Below are positions 18,751-26,049 of a stretch of 64,000 nt of DNA, one piece after another. The DNA comes from Roseovarius sp. (GTDB taxonomy: Bacteria; Pseudomonadota; Alphaproteobacteria; Rhodobacterales; Rhodobacteraceae). The DNA lies in the NCBI RefSeq assembly GCF_030373445.1, contig NZ_JAUCYU010000002.1:1-64000 (forward strand). Reading direction: 5' to 3'. Both the position numbers and the translations under genes were made by a program. Under the pieces are notes generated by a model. That model searched no databases, was not told where the DNA came from, and saw only the letters and a program-made list of their open reading frames with translations. Position 1 is the stretch's first letter. Every line of letters starts with the position of its first letter.

Positions 18751-19907
18751 CAGGTTTTTCCTTGGCTGAGGGGCTGGGTGCCGACGATGGTGATGCCGTA
18801 GGCGTCGAGCCCGAGATAGCGGGTGTCGCGGTTGTCGGACAGCAGGATCAGCTCGTGCAGGCCCATGGTCGACATGATCTGGGCGCCGAGGCCGGTCTGC
18901 TTGATGGTGCGGGGGCCGTCGTCTTCCTCGATCTCGCCGGCGAGCTTCGGGCGGGGCTGGCGGAACAGGAAAACTGCGCCGCGACCTTCCTCGGCGATGA
19001 TGTCCATCGCGCGGGGCAGCTTGCCGGTGGGCCGGCCCTCGGCGGCCGAGAGACCGATGCCGAGCACGTCTTCCAGCGCGTTGAGCGCATGTGCGCGGGC
19101 CAGCACCGGTTTGCCGTCGTCGATGTTGCCCTTGACGAGCACCACGTGCTCGGTCCCGGTGATCTGGTCGGCGAAGATGCGCATTTCCCATTCGCCGCCA
19201 TGGGACGAGGTCACGGTGTCGCGGCGCACCTCGCGGATCAGGTTGTCATGCTTGTGGCGGTAGGCGATGAGGTCGGAGATGGTGCCGATCTTGAGGTTAT
19301 GTGCTTCGGCGAATTCCACGAGGTCGGGGAGGCGCGCCATTGTCCCGTCTTCCTTCATGATCTCGCAGATCACGCCGGAAGGGTGCAGCCCGGCGAGCCG
19401 CGAGATATCGACCGCCGCCTCGGTATGCCCGGCGCGGACCAGCACGCCGCCGTTGCGGGCGCGGAGCGGGAAGACGTGGCCGGGCGTGGCGATATGGGTC
19501 GAGGTGTTCTGGTCGTTGATCGCAGTGGCGATGGTGTGGGCGCGATCGGCGGCGGAAATGCCGGTGGTGACGCCCTCGCGCGCCTCGATCGAGACGGTGA
19601 AGGCGGTTTCGTGCCGCGAGGAGTTGTTGACCGCCATCATCGGCAGGCCCAGTCTGTCAATCCGCTCGGCCGTCATCGGCAGGCAGATCAGCCCGCGGCC
19701 ATGGGTGGCCATGAAGTTGATCACCTCGGGCGTGGCGAATTCCGCCGCGACGACGAGGTCACCCTCGTTCTCGCGGTCCTCGTGGTCGACGAGAATGAAT
19801 ATCTCTCCCTTGCGCGCGGCGGCGATGATCTCCTCGGTCGAGGAAATCGCGCGTTTCAGCCCGGCTTCGACGGGCCCGGGTTTTTCAAAGGCATGGGTTT
19901 CGGACAT
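18750..19907 (-). CDS. 3,4-dihydroxy-2-butanone-4-phosphate synthase with degenerate RibA-like domain
   Basis: A 385-residue protein. Residues 20-220 are RibB: VDHEDRENEGDL, THGRGLICLP, and the HTEAAVD and HPSGVICE segments, converting ribulose 5-phosphate to dihydroxybutanone phosphate. The rest is homologous to GTP cyclohydrolase II, but the zinc-binding cysteines of RibA are absent, so it probably lacks that activity. A functional ribA would then be needed elsewhere. This RibB-plus-inactive-RibA form is known in proteobacteria (sometimes called RibBX). GGGGAG precedes the ATG. I see no FMN riboswitch in the 185 bp upstream. Confidence 0.93.
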   Translation of the reverse strand: MSETHAFEKPGPVEAGLKRAISSTEEIIAAARKGEIFILVDHEDRENEGDLVVAAEFATPEVINFMATHGRGLICLPMTAERIDRLGLPMMAVNNSSRHETAFTVSIEAREGVTTGISAADRAHTIATAINDQNTSTHIATPGHVFPLRARNGGVLVRAGHTEAAVDISRLAGLHPSGVICEIMKEDGTMARLPDLVEFAEAHNLKIGTISDLIAYRHKHDNLIREVRRDTVTSSHGGEWEMRIFADQITGTEHVVLVKGNIDDGKPVLARAHALNALEDVLGIGLSAAEGRPTGKLPRAMDIIAEEGRGAVFLFRQPRPKLAGEIEEDDGPRTIKQTGLGAQIMSTMGLHELILLSDNRDTRYLGLDAYGITIVGTQPLSQGKT

Positions 19908-20032
19908 TTCGGCTCCCCGGGGGCGGTGCAGGACTGCCAGATAGCGCAGGGGCGATGCAATGGCCAGAGCGGAATGTGGTGGCAGAAATACGCATGCGAC
20001 GTGAAATCGCGGGGGTGCGGCCGGGGAATTCC

Positions 20033-20060
20033 TTGAGTACGGGGCATGGTGTGCTACACT
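20033..20060 (+). promoter_or_regulatory. Possible sigma-70 promoter
   Basis: TTGAGT (20033-20038) and TACACT (20055-20060) with a 16-bp spacer, 32 bp before the ATG of the small membrane protein. Confidence 0.45.
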
Positions 20061-20092
20061 TAATGGCGCACCTCGAAAAGGAGTCGCACACC

Positions 20093-20431
20093 ATGCCCAA
20101 GCTCATCCGCCTCTATATCAAGAATGTCGCCATCGGCTTCGGTCTTGCAGGGGTTTTCGTGGGTATGCTGCTCTGGTTCAACATCGCAAATCTCTGGCAC
20201 CTGATCAGCACGTCCGACAAGGGCTGGATCGCGCTATTCGTGTTGTGGATTTCGAACGGGGTGATCTTTGCTGGCGTGCAGTTCGGGATTGCCGTGATGC
20301 GGATGAAGGATGATGACGACGATGACGGCCCCGGCGGCGGGCTGCGTCAACGGGTCGACATGCGCCGCGAATACGCAACAATCCCCGTTCGGGTCGACCA
20401 GGGGAACCGGGCGTTCTGGGAAAAGCGCTAG
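20093..20431 (+). CDS. Small two-helix inner-membrane protein
   Basis: A 112-residue protein with two predicted membrane helices (about residues 12-34 and 43-66). A charged cytoplasmic-type tail follows, containing an Asp run (KDDDDDDGPGGG) and ending in a basic stretch. The ATG at 20093 has AAAAGGAG upstream; an in-frame ATG 33 nt earlier lacks a ribosome site. A promoter-like sequence precedes it and a good terminator follows, so it is probably monocistronic. I associate similar small proteins with Rhodobacteraceae, but no function is known to me. Confidence 0.8.
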   Translation: MPKLIRLYIKNVAIGFGLAGVFVGMLLWFNIANLWHLISTSDKGWIALFVLWISNGVIFAGVQFGIAVMRMKDDDDDDGPGGGLRQRVDMRREYATIPVRVDQGNRAFWEKR

Positions 20432-20454
20432 CGTTTTCGACATTGGTGACAGGT

Positions 20455-20488
20455 AATGCCGCGCGGGTCTGCCGACGCGGCATTTTCT
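20455..20488 (+). terminator. Intrinsic terminator
   Basis: A 9-bp perfect stem, AATGCCGCG (20455-20463) and CGCGGCATT (20476-20484). The loop itself has short complementary ends, and a T-rich stretch follows. It lies 23 bp after the stop of the small membrane protein. The 230 bp from here to 20722 show no convincing gene. Confidence 0.8.
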
Positions 20489-20722
20489 TTGGCGGTATCG
20501 TCGATGTGCGGAATGTGTGACGGGCCCGCACGCAACCGTTTGGTTATCTCATTCCCGAGGACCTGCATGTACAGGTGGGCGCCGGGTAACCGGACCAGGG
20601 CCCGGACAGAGCCAGCTCCCTCGGAATTATTTAAGGCCACCGGAATGCAACCGTTCACGAGAAGGGCAGCACCCGCCACCAGTCATAGGTAAGCCGCGAC
20701 CGGGCCCGGAGCAAGGGGTCTG

Positions 20723-21499
20723 TCAGTCTTCTTGCGTCACGAATCCGTATTCGCGAAGTTGCTCGGGCAGAAGCACGTAGATTTCGTCGGGCGGGGTGGC
20801 CAGCGCGTGGGTCATGACCATCGGGTCGATGCCCATGTCGTTCAGGTAGACCATGACCTCGCCCTGTCCGGCCTGGATGTCCTCGACCGCGAAGGAGGCG
20901 GGGAGGATCGTGCTTTGGCCGAAGTAATGCTGGTGCACGCCGACCTGGGCGCCATCGTCGATGTCGCGCTCGGCGCCGCCCACGAGGATGTAGGGGCAGG
21001 CGGAGAGGCAGAATTCGCCTGCCAGCATCCGTGTCGCGATGCCCCGGTCGCGCAGGTGGCGGCCAAGCTCGAGCGCGTCCTGCACCGAGCCGCCGGGGGA
21101 TTGCAGGATAAGGGTTTCGGGCGTGGGCGTGGCCTCGGAGATGAGCTTCTTGACGCGGGCACCGTCGCCGTCGGCCACGGCGCCTTCGAGCCGGTAGGTG
21201 GCCCCGTCGACCTGGGTCAGCATCAGCCGCTCGGGCAATTGCCCGGGATCGCGGGCGGGCTGGGTCGGCGGGCGGTCACGCTCGGGGCGGTAGGTGCGGC
21301 GCTGGTCGCCGGGACGGACAGGTTCGGTCAGGCGCGGGGCGTTGGGGCCCATGCCGGGAAGGGTGAGCTGGCCAAGCTGCACGTCGCCGAGCACGAGCAT
21401 GGCGCCGATTCCGATCTGGAAAATCAGGATGCCGGTCAGGATGCGGCCGACGCCGTTGGCCTTCTTCTCTTTCGGCTTTTGCGGCGGCTCTTTGCTCAT
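20723..21499 (-). CDS. Membrane-anchored ClpP-fold periplasmic protein
   Basis: A 258-residue protein with one N-terminal membrane helix (about residues 18-40), a Pro/Arg-rich linker, then a ClpP/crotonase-like domain from about residue 95. Recognisable parts are LILQSPGGSVQDALELGRHLRDRG and GEFCLSACPYILVGGAERDI, where the serine in LSAC is the candidate nucleophile. This resembles the COG3904 group of predicted periplasmic proteins; protease activity is an inference. The start overlaps the stop of the upstream membrane gene by 4 bp (ATGA), so the two are translationally coupled and probably work together. Confidence 0.75.
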   Translation of the reverse strand: MSKEPPQKPKEKKANGVGRILTGILIFQIGIGAMLVLGDVQLGQLTLPGMGPNAPRLTEPVRPGDQRRTYRPERDRPPTQPARDPGQLPERLMLTQVDGATYRLEGAVADGDGARVKKLISEATPTPETLILQSPGGSVQDALELGRHLRDRGIATRMLAGEFCLSACPYILVGGAERDIDDGAQVGVHQHYFGQSTILPASFAVEDIQAGQGEVMVYLNDMGIDPMVMTHALATPPDEIYVLLPEQLREYGFVTQED

Positions 21500-22788
21500 G
21501 ACGAACTGCCGGTGATGCGCTTGATCTTGTTGCCGTCGGCATCGCGGGTGGGAGGCTCTTCATGGTGGTCCATGGCGGCGTCGACTTCCCTGGCCGCGGC
21601 GAGGGCGGCGCGCAGTTCGGCCAGGGTCAGCGTGTCCTCGACCGTGGTGCCGTCGCGGCCGGTGCGGATGGCGGACTGGGTGATGGCGAGGATCAGGACC
21701 AGCACGGCGGGCAGCAGGTCGATGGCGATCGCCCCGGCCCAGGAGGGCACGAAATTGCCGGCATAGAGGATCACCGCGTCGGCGGCGGAGATGGGCGTGT
21801 AGGTCACTTCCGGGGCGGCGGGCAGGTTGGCCACCTCCTCTGCCGCGCCTTCAAGGGTGGCGGCGCGCTGGCCCAGCACCTCGAGCACGGAAGTGATGGT
21901 GGAGGACTGGCTGTCGCGGCTTTCGGCGGTGCTGCCGTCGAGTTCGGGCAGGACGACGGAATCGGCGAGGTCCTGCGCGGCGCGGGCCACGAGGGGGGCA
22001 ACGGTGAGTTGCCGGAGCTGGGTGATCAGGCCCTGAAGCCTGACCGCAAGCTCGGAAAACTCGATGGAGCGGGCCTCGACCGGGCCCGGCTCGACCGTGA
22101 GCGCGCGCATGCGGCTGAGGATCTGGTTGCCCTCGGTAAAGGCGTTGTCGACCAGCGGCGTCTGCTGGGCGATCTGGGTTTCAAGCGCGGTGAGCTCCGC
22201 CGCCTTCTGCCGCAGCACGCGGAACACGGCGCCGCGCCCGGCGAGGCCGGAGAGGTTGCCGGTGGCTTCCTGTTCGCTGAGATCCTCGAAGGACTGGCGC
22301 ACGCGAGCGACGTCGCGTTCAAGCGCCTGGCCGGTCAGGGCGACCTCGTGGGCGCGTTCGAGGCTGGTCTGGTAATCCTGCACGGTCTTGGCGAGGTGCT
22401 GCTCCACTGCCGCCGAGCCGGCAAGTGCTGCGGCGTTGAGCCAGCTCGACATGGCGACGATGGCCAGCGAGCCGAGCCCCATGGCCCCCAGCAGCCCCAT
22501 CCGCGCCTGCCGGGAATCGACCGCCGGGAAGAGCCGCAGGAGGTAGGACCAGAAGACGAAGATGCCGACCGAGACCGCCACCGAGTAGGCAATGGCAGCG
22601 AAGGCCGACATGGCGCCGGTGTCGTCGAGCAGGGAGGAGACGCCCAGATAGGTGTAGATGCCCGAGGCCACCGCCAGCACGCCGAGCGCGGTGCCGGAGA
22701 AGGTGTTGAGCCAGTCCACGTGGCCTTCCAGTTCGCGGGCATAGCGCACACCGCGGCTGCGGGCGGTTTCGGATTTCGGTTCGGACAT
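21496..22788 (-). CDS. Membrane protein with long coiled-coil-prone central region
   Basis: A 430-residue protein. Hydrophobic segments near residues 30-50, 57-80 and 95-115 are followed by about 200 residues rich in Ala, Glu, Gln and Leu, probably helical or coiled coil. A last membrane helix lies around residues 345-370 (SWAGAIAIDLLPAVLVLILAI). A charged C-terminal tail follows. I do not recognise the family. The start is set by MSEPKSE just before the first helix; longer in-frame ORF upstream lacks a ribosome site and covers the divergent regulatory region. The gene is coupled to the ClpP-fold gene downstream. Confidence 0.72.
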   Translation of the reverse strand: MSEPKSETARSRGVRYARELEGHVDWLNTFSGTALGVLAVASGIYTYLGVSSLLDDTGAMSAFAAIAYSVAVSVGIFVFWSYLLRLFPAVDSRQARMGLLGAMGLGSLAIVAMSSWLNAAALAGSAAVEQHLAKTVQDYQTSLERAHEVALTGQALERDVARVRQSFEDLSEQEATGNLSGLAGRGAVFRVLRQKAAELTALETQIAQQTPLVDNAFTEGNQILSRMRALTVEPGPVEARSIEFSELAVRLQGLITQLRQLTVAPLVARAAQDLADSVVLPELDGSTAESRDSQSSTITSVLEVLGQRAATLEGAAEEVANLPAAPEVTYTPISAADAVILYAGNFVPSWAGAIAIDLLPAVLVLILAITQSAIRTGRDGTTVEDTLTLAELRAALAAAREVDAAMDHHEEPPTRDADGNKIKRITGSSS

Positions 22789-22911
22789 GGTCTGGCGCTT
22801 TCGGTTGGGCAGGATCAGGGCGGAACCCCTCGGGAAGTATGAGTTGGTTGCTGCAAACATCAAGCGGCCAAAGGCGTGCCTTACGTTCACGTGAAGGAAG
22901 GGGTTGCCAAT

Positions 22912-22926
22912 GTTCACGTATTGTTC
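22912..22926. promoter_or_regulatory. LexA (SOS) box of the alphaproteobacterial type
   Basis: An exact GTTC-N7-GTTC match (GTTCACGTATTGTTC), the direct-repeat consensus bound by alphaproteobacterial LexA. It lies 13 bp before the mmcB start, so LexA would block transcription or initiation. A second GTTCACGT occurs 27 bp upstream within a TTCACGTGAA palindrome (22886-22895). Confidence 0.8.
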
Positions 22927-22939
22927 ATAAATTGGAGCC

Positions 22940-23389
22940 ATGACGCAGGTGCTGTACCCCTCCGACACGATGCTGCCGGGCCAGTTGCTGGCCCGCGGTG
23001 TGTGCCGTCACCTGGCCAGCCATGACTTCGTCTGTGTCGAGGAGTTCACGCCGGAGCGGGGCCGCCGGGTGGACGTGATGGCACTGGGGCCGAAGGGCGA
23101 GATCTGGGTGATCGAGTGCAAATCCTCGCGCGCCGATTTCATGTCGGACGGCAAATGGGAAGGCTACCTGGGCTGGTGCGACCGGTATTTCTGGGCGGTG
23201 GACGAGGCGTTCCCGTCGGACCTGCTGCCGCCGGAGACGGGGCTGATCATGGCCGATGCCTATGACGCAGAGATCATCCGCATGGCGCCGGAGGACAAGC
23301 TGCCGGCGGCGCGGCGCACGGCGCTCACGCGGCGCTTTGCCCGCCACGCGGCGCGACGGCTTCAGGCGCTGCGCGACCCGCTGTCATGA
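22940..23389 (+). CDS. MmcB family DNA repair protein
   Basis: A 149-residue protein of the MmcB family, linked in Caulobacter to mitomycin C resistance. A PD-(D/E)xK-like core is visible: Asp45 in RRVDVMALG, then Glu59 and Lys61 in IWVIECKSSRADF. It is therefore a likely nuclease or DNA-end-processing protein in the cytoplasm. A perfect LexA box lies directly upstream, supporting DNA-damage induction. The ATG has TTGGAG as ribosome site. Its 3' end overlaps the convergent small gene by 6 bp. Confidence 0.9.
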   Translation: MTQVLYPSDTMLPGQLLARGVCRHLASHDFVCVEEFTPERGRRVDVMALGPKGEIWVIECKSSRADFMSDGKWEGYLGWCDRYFWAVDEAFPSDLLPPETGLIMADAYDAEIIRMAPEDKLPAARRTALTRRFARHAARRLQALRDPLS

Positions 23390-23572
23390 GCCGCGTTTCT
23401 CGGCGGCCTTGGCGGCGGCCATGATTTCCTCGGCAATCTCGCGGGCCTCGTCGGGCTCGAAATCCATGGGGATTTCAACGCCGTCCGCCTCGACGTAGAT
23501 GCGCACCATGCCCTGGTCGGTCGGCCCGATCTGCAGGTTCGCCTCGATGTCGCGTTCGGTGTTGATGCCCAT
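23384..23572 (-). CDS. Small conserved acidic protein (DUF6324-like)
   Basis: A 62-residue acidic protein: an N-terminal beta-type segment (DIEANLQIGPTDQGMVRIYV), then MDFEPDEAREIAEEIMAAA, which looks helical. I recall it as a small conserved Rhodobacteraceae family (DUF6324), without known function. The ATG at 23572 is favoured because translation matches the family start; the longer open frame upstream runs antisense to the GNAT gene. It overlaps the end of mmcB by 6 bp. Confidence 0.7.
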   Translation of the reverse strand: MGINTERDIEANLQIGPTDQGMVRIYVEADGVEIPMDFEPDEAREIAEEIMAAAKAAEKRGS

Positions 23573-23650
23573 GGTGGCCTCCTGAAAAAGCGCTCTGCAG
23601 GTATATCTTTCCGGCTTGAAAGACAAGCCTGCAAACGGTTTGGTTGTTCC

Positions 23651-24142
23651 ATGGATACCATAGCCATCCGCCCGATCACGCCCGGGGACGCCGACTGGAT
23701 CGTCGCCCGGCACGGCGCGCTTTACGCGCAGGAGGCGGGGTTCGATGACACCTTCGGAAAACTGGTGGCCGAGATCGTGGCGAATTTCGTGGCCTCGCAC
23801 GATCCGGCCGGTGAGCAGGGCTGGGTGGCCGAGAAGGACGGGCGACGCCTGGGCTGCATCTTCTGCGTGCGGCTCGAGGAGGAGACGGCCAAGCTGCGGC
23901 TGTTCCTGGTGGAGCCGGAGGCGCGCGGCACGGGGCTTGGCCGGCGGCTGCTGGAGACCTGCCTGGGGTTCGCCAAGGACTGCGGGTACAGGCGGCTGAA
24001 ACTCTGGACGCATGAGAGCCACCGGGCGGCCTGTGCCCTTTACAGGGCGCGGGGGTTTGCCTGCGAAAGCTCGGTTCCCGTCCGGTCCTTCGGGCAGGAC
24101 CTGGTCGAGCAGAGCTGGTCCATCGACCTTTCCGATCGCTGA
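23651..24142 (+). CDS. GNAT family N-acetyltransferase
   Basis: A 163-residue single-domain acetyltransferase. The acetyl-CoA loop is the RGTGLGRRLLE stretch after LFLVEPEA, and the beta-bulge and C-terminal motif LYRARGFA are clear. Length is normal for GNAT enzymes. The type resembles MarR-associated GNAT proteins, which modify small molecules or proteins. No partner gene is nearby. Substrate unknown. Confidence 0.88.
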   Translation: MDTIAIRPITPGDADWIVARHGALYAQEAGFDDTFGKLVAEIVANFVASHDPAGEQGWVAEKDGRRLGCIFCVRLEEETAKLRLFLVEPEARGTGLGRRLLETCLGFAKDCGYRRLKLWTHESHRAACALYRARGFACESSVPVRSFGQDLVEQSWSIDLSDR

Positions 24143-24172
24143 GTGCGGGTTGCGCGGGGCGCCATAAAAACG

Positions 24173-24201
24173 TTGACCGGTTGCTTTACGTAGGGTCAAA
24201 T
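24173..24201 (+). promoter_or_regulatory. Possible promoter of the porin gene
   Basis: TTGACC (24173-24178), a 17-bp spacer, and TCAAAT (24196-24201), 71 bp before the porin ATG. The -35 fits well; the -10 is weak. Confidence 0.4.
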
Positions 24202-24272
24202 ATTTTCCCAATGACCCGACCCTGGGGCGTGCGGCGCGTTGCAGGCGCTGGTCAGCATGGGGAGACGGGGAC

Positions 24273-25487
24273 ATGGCAATCATGCAAGGGGCGCGCGCCA
24301 GGGCGCTGGCCAGCGTATCGGCGATGGCGTTGCTGGTGACGGGGAGCGCATCGGCGGCCGAATGGGAGATCCATGTCGGCGGGTACATGGAGCAGTACCT
24401 GTCCTTCAGCACCTTCGACGTGACCGGGGCTCCCGACGATGACGGATTCGATGCAGGGCTGGGCGCGGATATCCATTTCCGGCCGGCGCTGACCCTCGAC
24501 AACGGGCTCAAGATCGGGGTCGATATCAACCTTGACGGCGCCGCCTCGACCACGGGCGACGCGGATGGCGAGATCGACGAGGCCTTTCTGTTCATACGGG
24601 GCAGTTTCGGCGAGATCCTGATCGGCGATCATGACCTTGCCGGCAACAGCCTGACGCCGCGTACGCCGGGCAGCGATTTTCCGGGACCGGATGTCAGTTT
24701 CGTCTCGATCAGTTCGGGTTCGACGGCGAATTATATTCCGTTCTCCGGTTCGGTCGGCGGTGTGCGGACGGGTGGCGACGTTCGCCGGGGCACGCTGGGC
24801 ACGACGCGGACCACCTTCGGGGGCGAGGACCATTCCGCCGGGATCAGCTATTTCACGCCGCGTTTCGCCGGGTTCCAGCTTGGGGTGAGTTACATCCCGG
24901 AAAGCTCGGATAGCATTGCCGGCTCGCCGACCTATCGCGATATCGAGGATATCTTCGGGATCGGCTTCAATTACGTGCGGGTCTTCGGGGATACCCAGAT
25001 CACCCTGGGGGGCCACTGGGCGACGGGCGACAACAGGTTCGACCCCCGGGCCGACCCGCAGATTTGGGGTGCCGGCATCAGTATCGAACAGGGCGGCTTC
25101 ACCATCGGCGGCAGCTGGGGCGAAAGCCGCGGCACATCGCGTGGGCGCAATGACGGCGTGGCCTACGATATCGGCGTGCAGTACGAGCTGGGACCATGGA
25201 CGTACTCGGCTTCGCATTTCCATGGCCAGAATACCGATAACGAGCATATCGGTTTCGGCCCCAAGGAACGGCTCGACACCTACCAGATCGGCGTGTCCTA
25301 CGACCTGAAACACAAGGGCGCCAGCTTCCGGGCGCCGACCTATGTCAAATGGGCGGACGAGGCGCAGGTATTCGGATCGGTCACCGCCATCTGTTTTGAC
25401 GAGGACGTGGGCGACCCCGGATTCGGAACGCCCGGCAACGACATCGACGGGTTCATCATCGGGACCGGGCTGCGGCTTTCCTTCTGA
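24273..25487 (+). CDS. Outer-membrane porin
   Basis: A 404-residue protein with a signal peptide (cleavage probably after SASAA). It has the alternating beta-strand pattern of a Gram-negative trimeric porin and ends in a C-terminal phenylalanine (LRLSF), the recognition signal of the BAM machinery. The N-terminal strand WEIHVGGYMEQYLSF and the DNGLKIGVDINLDG and EIDEAFLFIRGSFGEILIGD segments match the alphaproteobacterial porin family. It forms a general diffusion channel. A GGGGAC-type ribosome site precedes the ATG. Expression is probably high. Confidence 0.92.
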   Translation: MAIMQGARARALASVSAMALLVTGSASAAEWEIHVGGYMEQYLSFSTFDVTGAPDDDGFDAGLGADIHFRPALTLDNGLKIGVDINLDGAASTTGDADGEIDEAFLFIRGSFGEILIGDHDLAGNSLTPRTPGSDFPGPDVSFVSISSGSTANYIPFSGSVGGVRTGGDVRRGTLGTTRTTFGGEDHSAGISYFTPRFAGFQLGVSYIPESSDSIAGSPTYRDIEDIFGIGFNYVRVFGDTQITLGGHWATGDNRFDPRADPQIWGAGISIEQGGFTIGGSWGESRGTSRGRNDGVAYDIGVQYELGPWTYSASHFHGQNTDNEHIGFGPKERLDTYQIGVSYDLKHKGASFRAPTYVKWADEAQVFGSVTAICFDEDVGDPGFGTPGNDIDGFIIGTGLRLSF

Positions 25488-25641
25488 GCGGACGGGCTTG
25501 GACGGGCGCTGGCCGCGCTTTTCGGGGGAGGGGAGCCCGTATGGCGCGCTTTTCCCGGTTGCATCGGCCGGAGAGCTTTGGCATACGAGGCTCCAGTCTT
25601 GGCACCTGACGGTTTCGCCTGTGCCGGGATGGATTGGCAGT

Positions 25642-25718
25642 GCCGCCTTAGCTCAGTAGGTTAGAGCGCTAGATTGTGGATCTAGAGGTCCCCCGTTCGA
25701 GCCGGGGAGGCGGTACCA
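25642..25718 (+). tRNA. tRNA-His (anticodon GTG)
   Basis: A 77-nt cloverleaf: acceptor GCCGCCT/AGGCGGT (G1-T72 wobble), D stem GCTC/GAGC, anticodon stem CTAGA/TCTAG with loop TTGTGGA (anticodon GTG), T stem CCCCG/CGGGG, discriminator A73 and encoded CCA. The base before G1 is T, so the usual G-1:C73 identity pair is missing. This variant is known in part of the Alphaproteobacteria. Confidence 0.95.
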
Positions 25719-25746
25719 TCTTCCCCCAGTTTCGCAGGTCCGGCAG

Positions 25747-26049
25747 TCATTCCAATTCGATGGTCTGGCGCAGCTCGCCGCTGTCGAGGTCGAAGATCAG
25801 GATCTGATCGTCGGAGGTGACGACGGCGTACCAGTCGGCGCCCTTGGTGAAGGCGGTGGGGGTGGTGCCGTCGGGCAGGGTGATGACATCGGGCAGTTCG
25901 GGGCCGAAGGCATCCGAGAACCGGATGACAAACAGCACGACGATCACTATGAACCCCAGAATCATCGTCGCGGTCAGCACCGTGACCAGAATACGCAGGT
26001 ATTTCACGGTTCCGGCATCGACCGGCTGTTCGTGGGAGTTGTCCGCCAT
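25747..26049 (-). CDS. Small single-span membrane protein (DUF6476-like)
   Basis: A 100-residue protein with one membrane helix (about residues 18-42, MILGFIVIVVLFVIRF). A short outer domain follows that ends in a beta-rich repeat-like segment (WYAVVTSDDQILIFDLDSGEL). I recall it as a small family of Rhodobacteraceae (DUF6476) with no known function. Its ATG (26049) shares two bases with the ATG of the divergent pseudouridine synthase. AAGGGTGA precedes it on the minus strand. Confidence 0.75.
   Translation of the reverse strand: MADNSHEQPVDAGTVKYLRILVTVLTATMILGFIVIVVLFVIRFSDAFGPELPDVITLPDGTTPTAFTKGADWYAVVTSDDQILIFDLDSGELRQTIELE

Noticed and set aside
19908..20092. FMN riboswitch before ribB
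   Set aside because: None of the conserved FMN-aptamer segments can be seen in the 185 bp upstream of ribB on the minus strand.
20456..20692. Small ORFs on both strands after the 112-residue membrane protein gene
   Set aside because: They overlap a terminator, have no ribosome sites and their translations look random.
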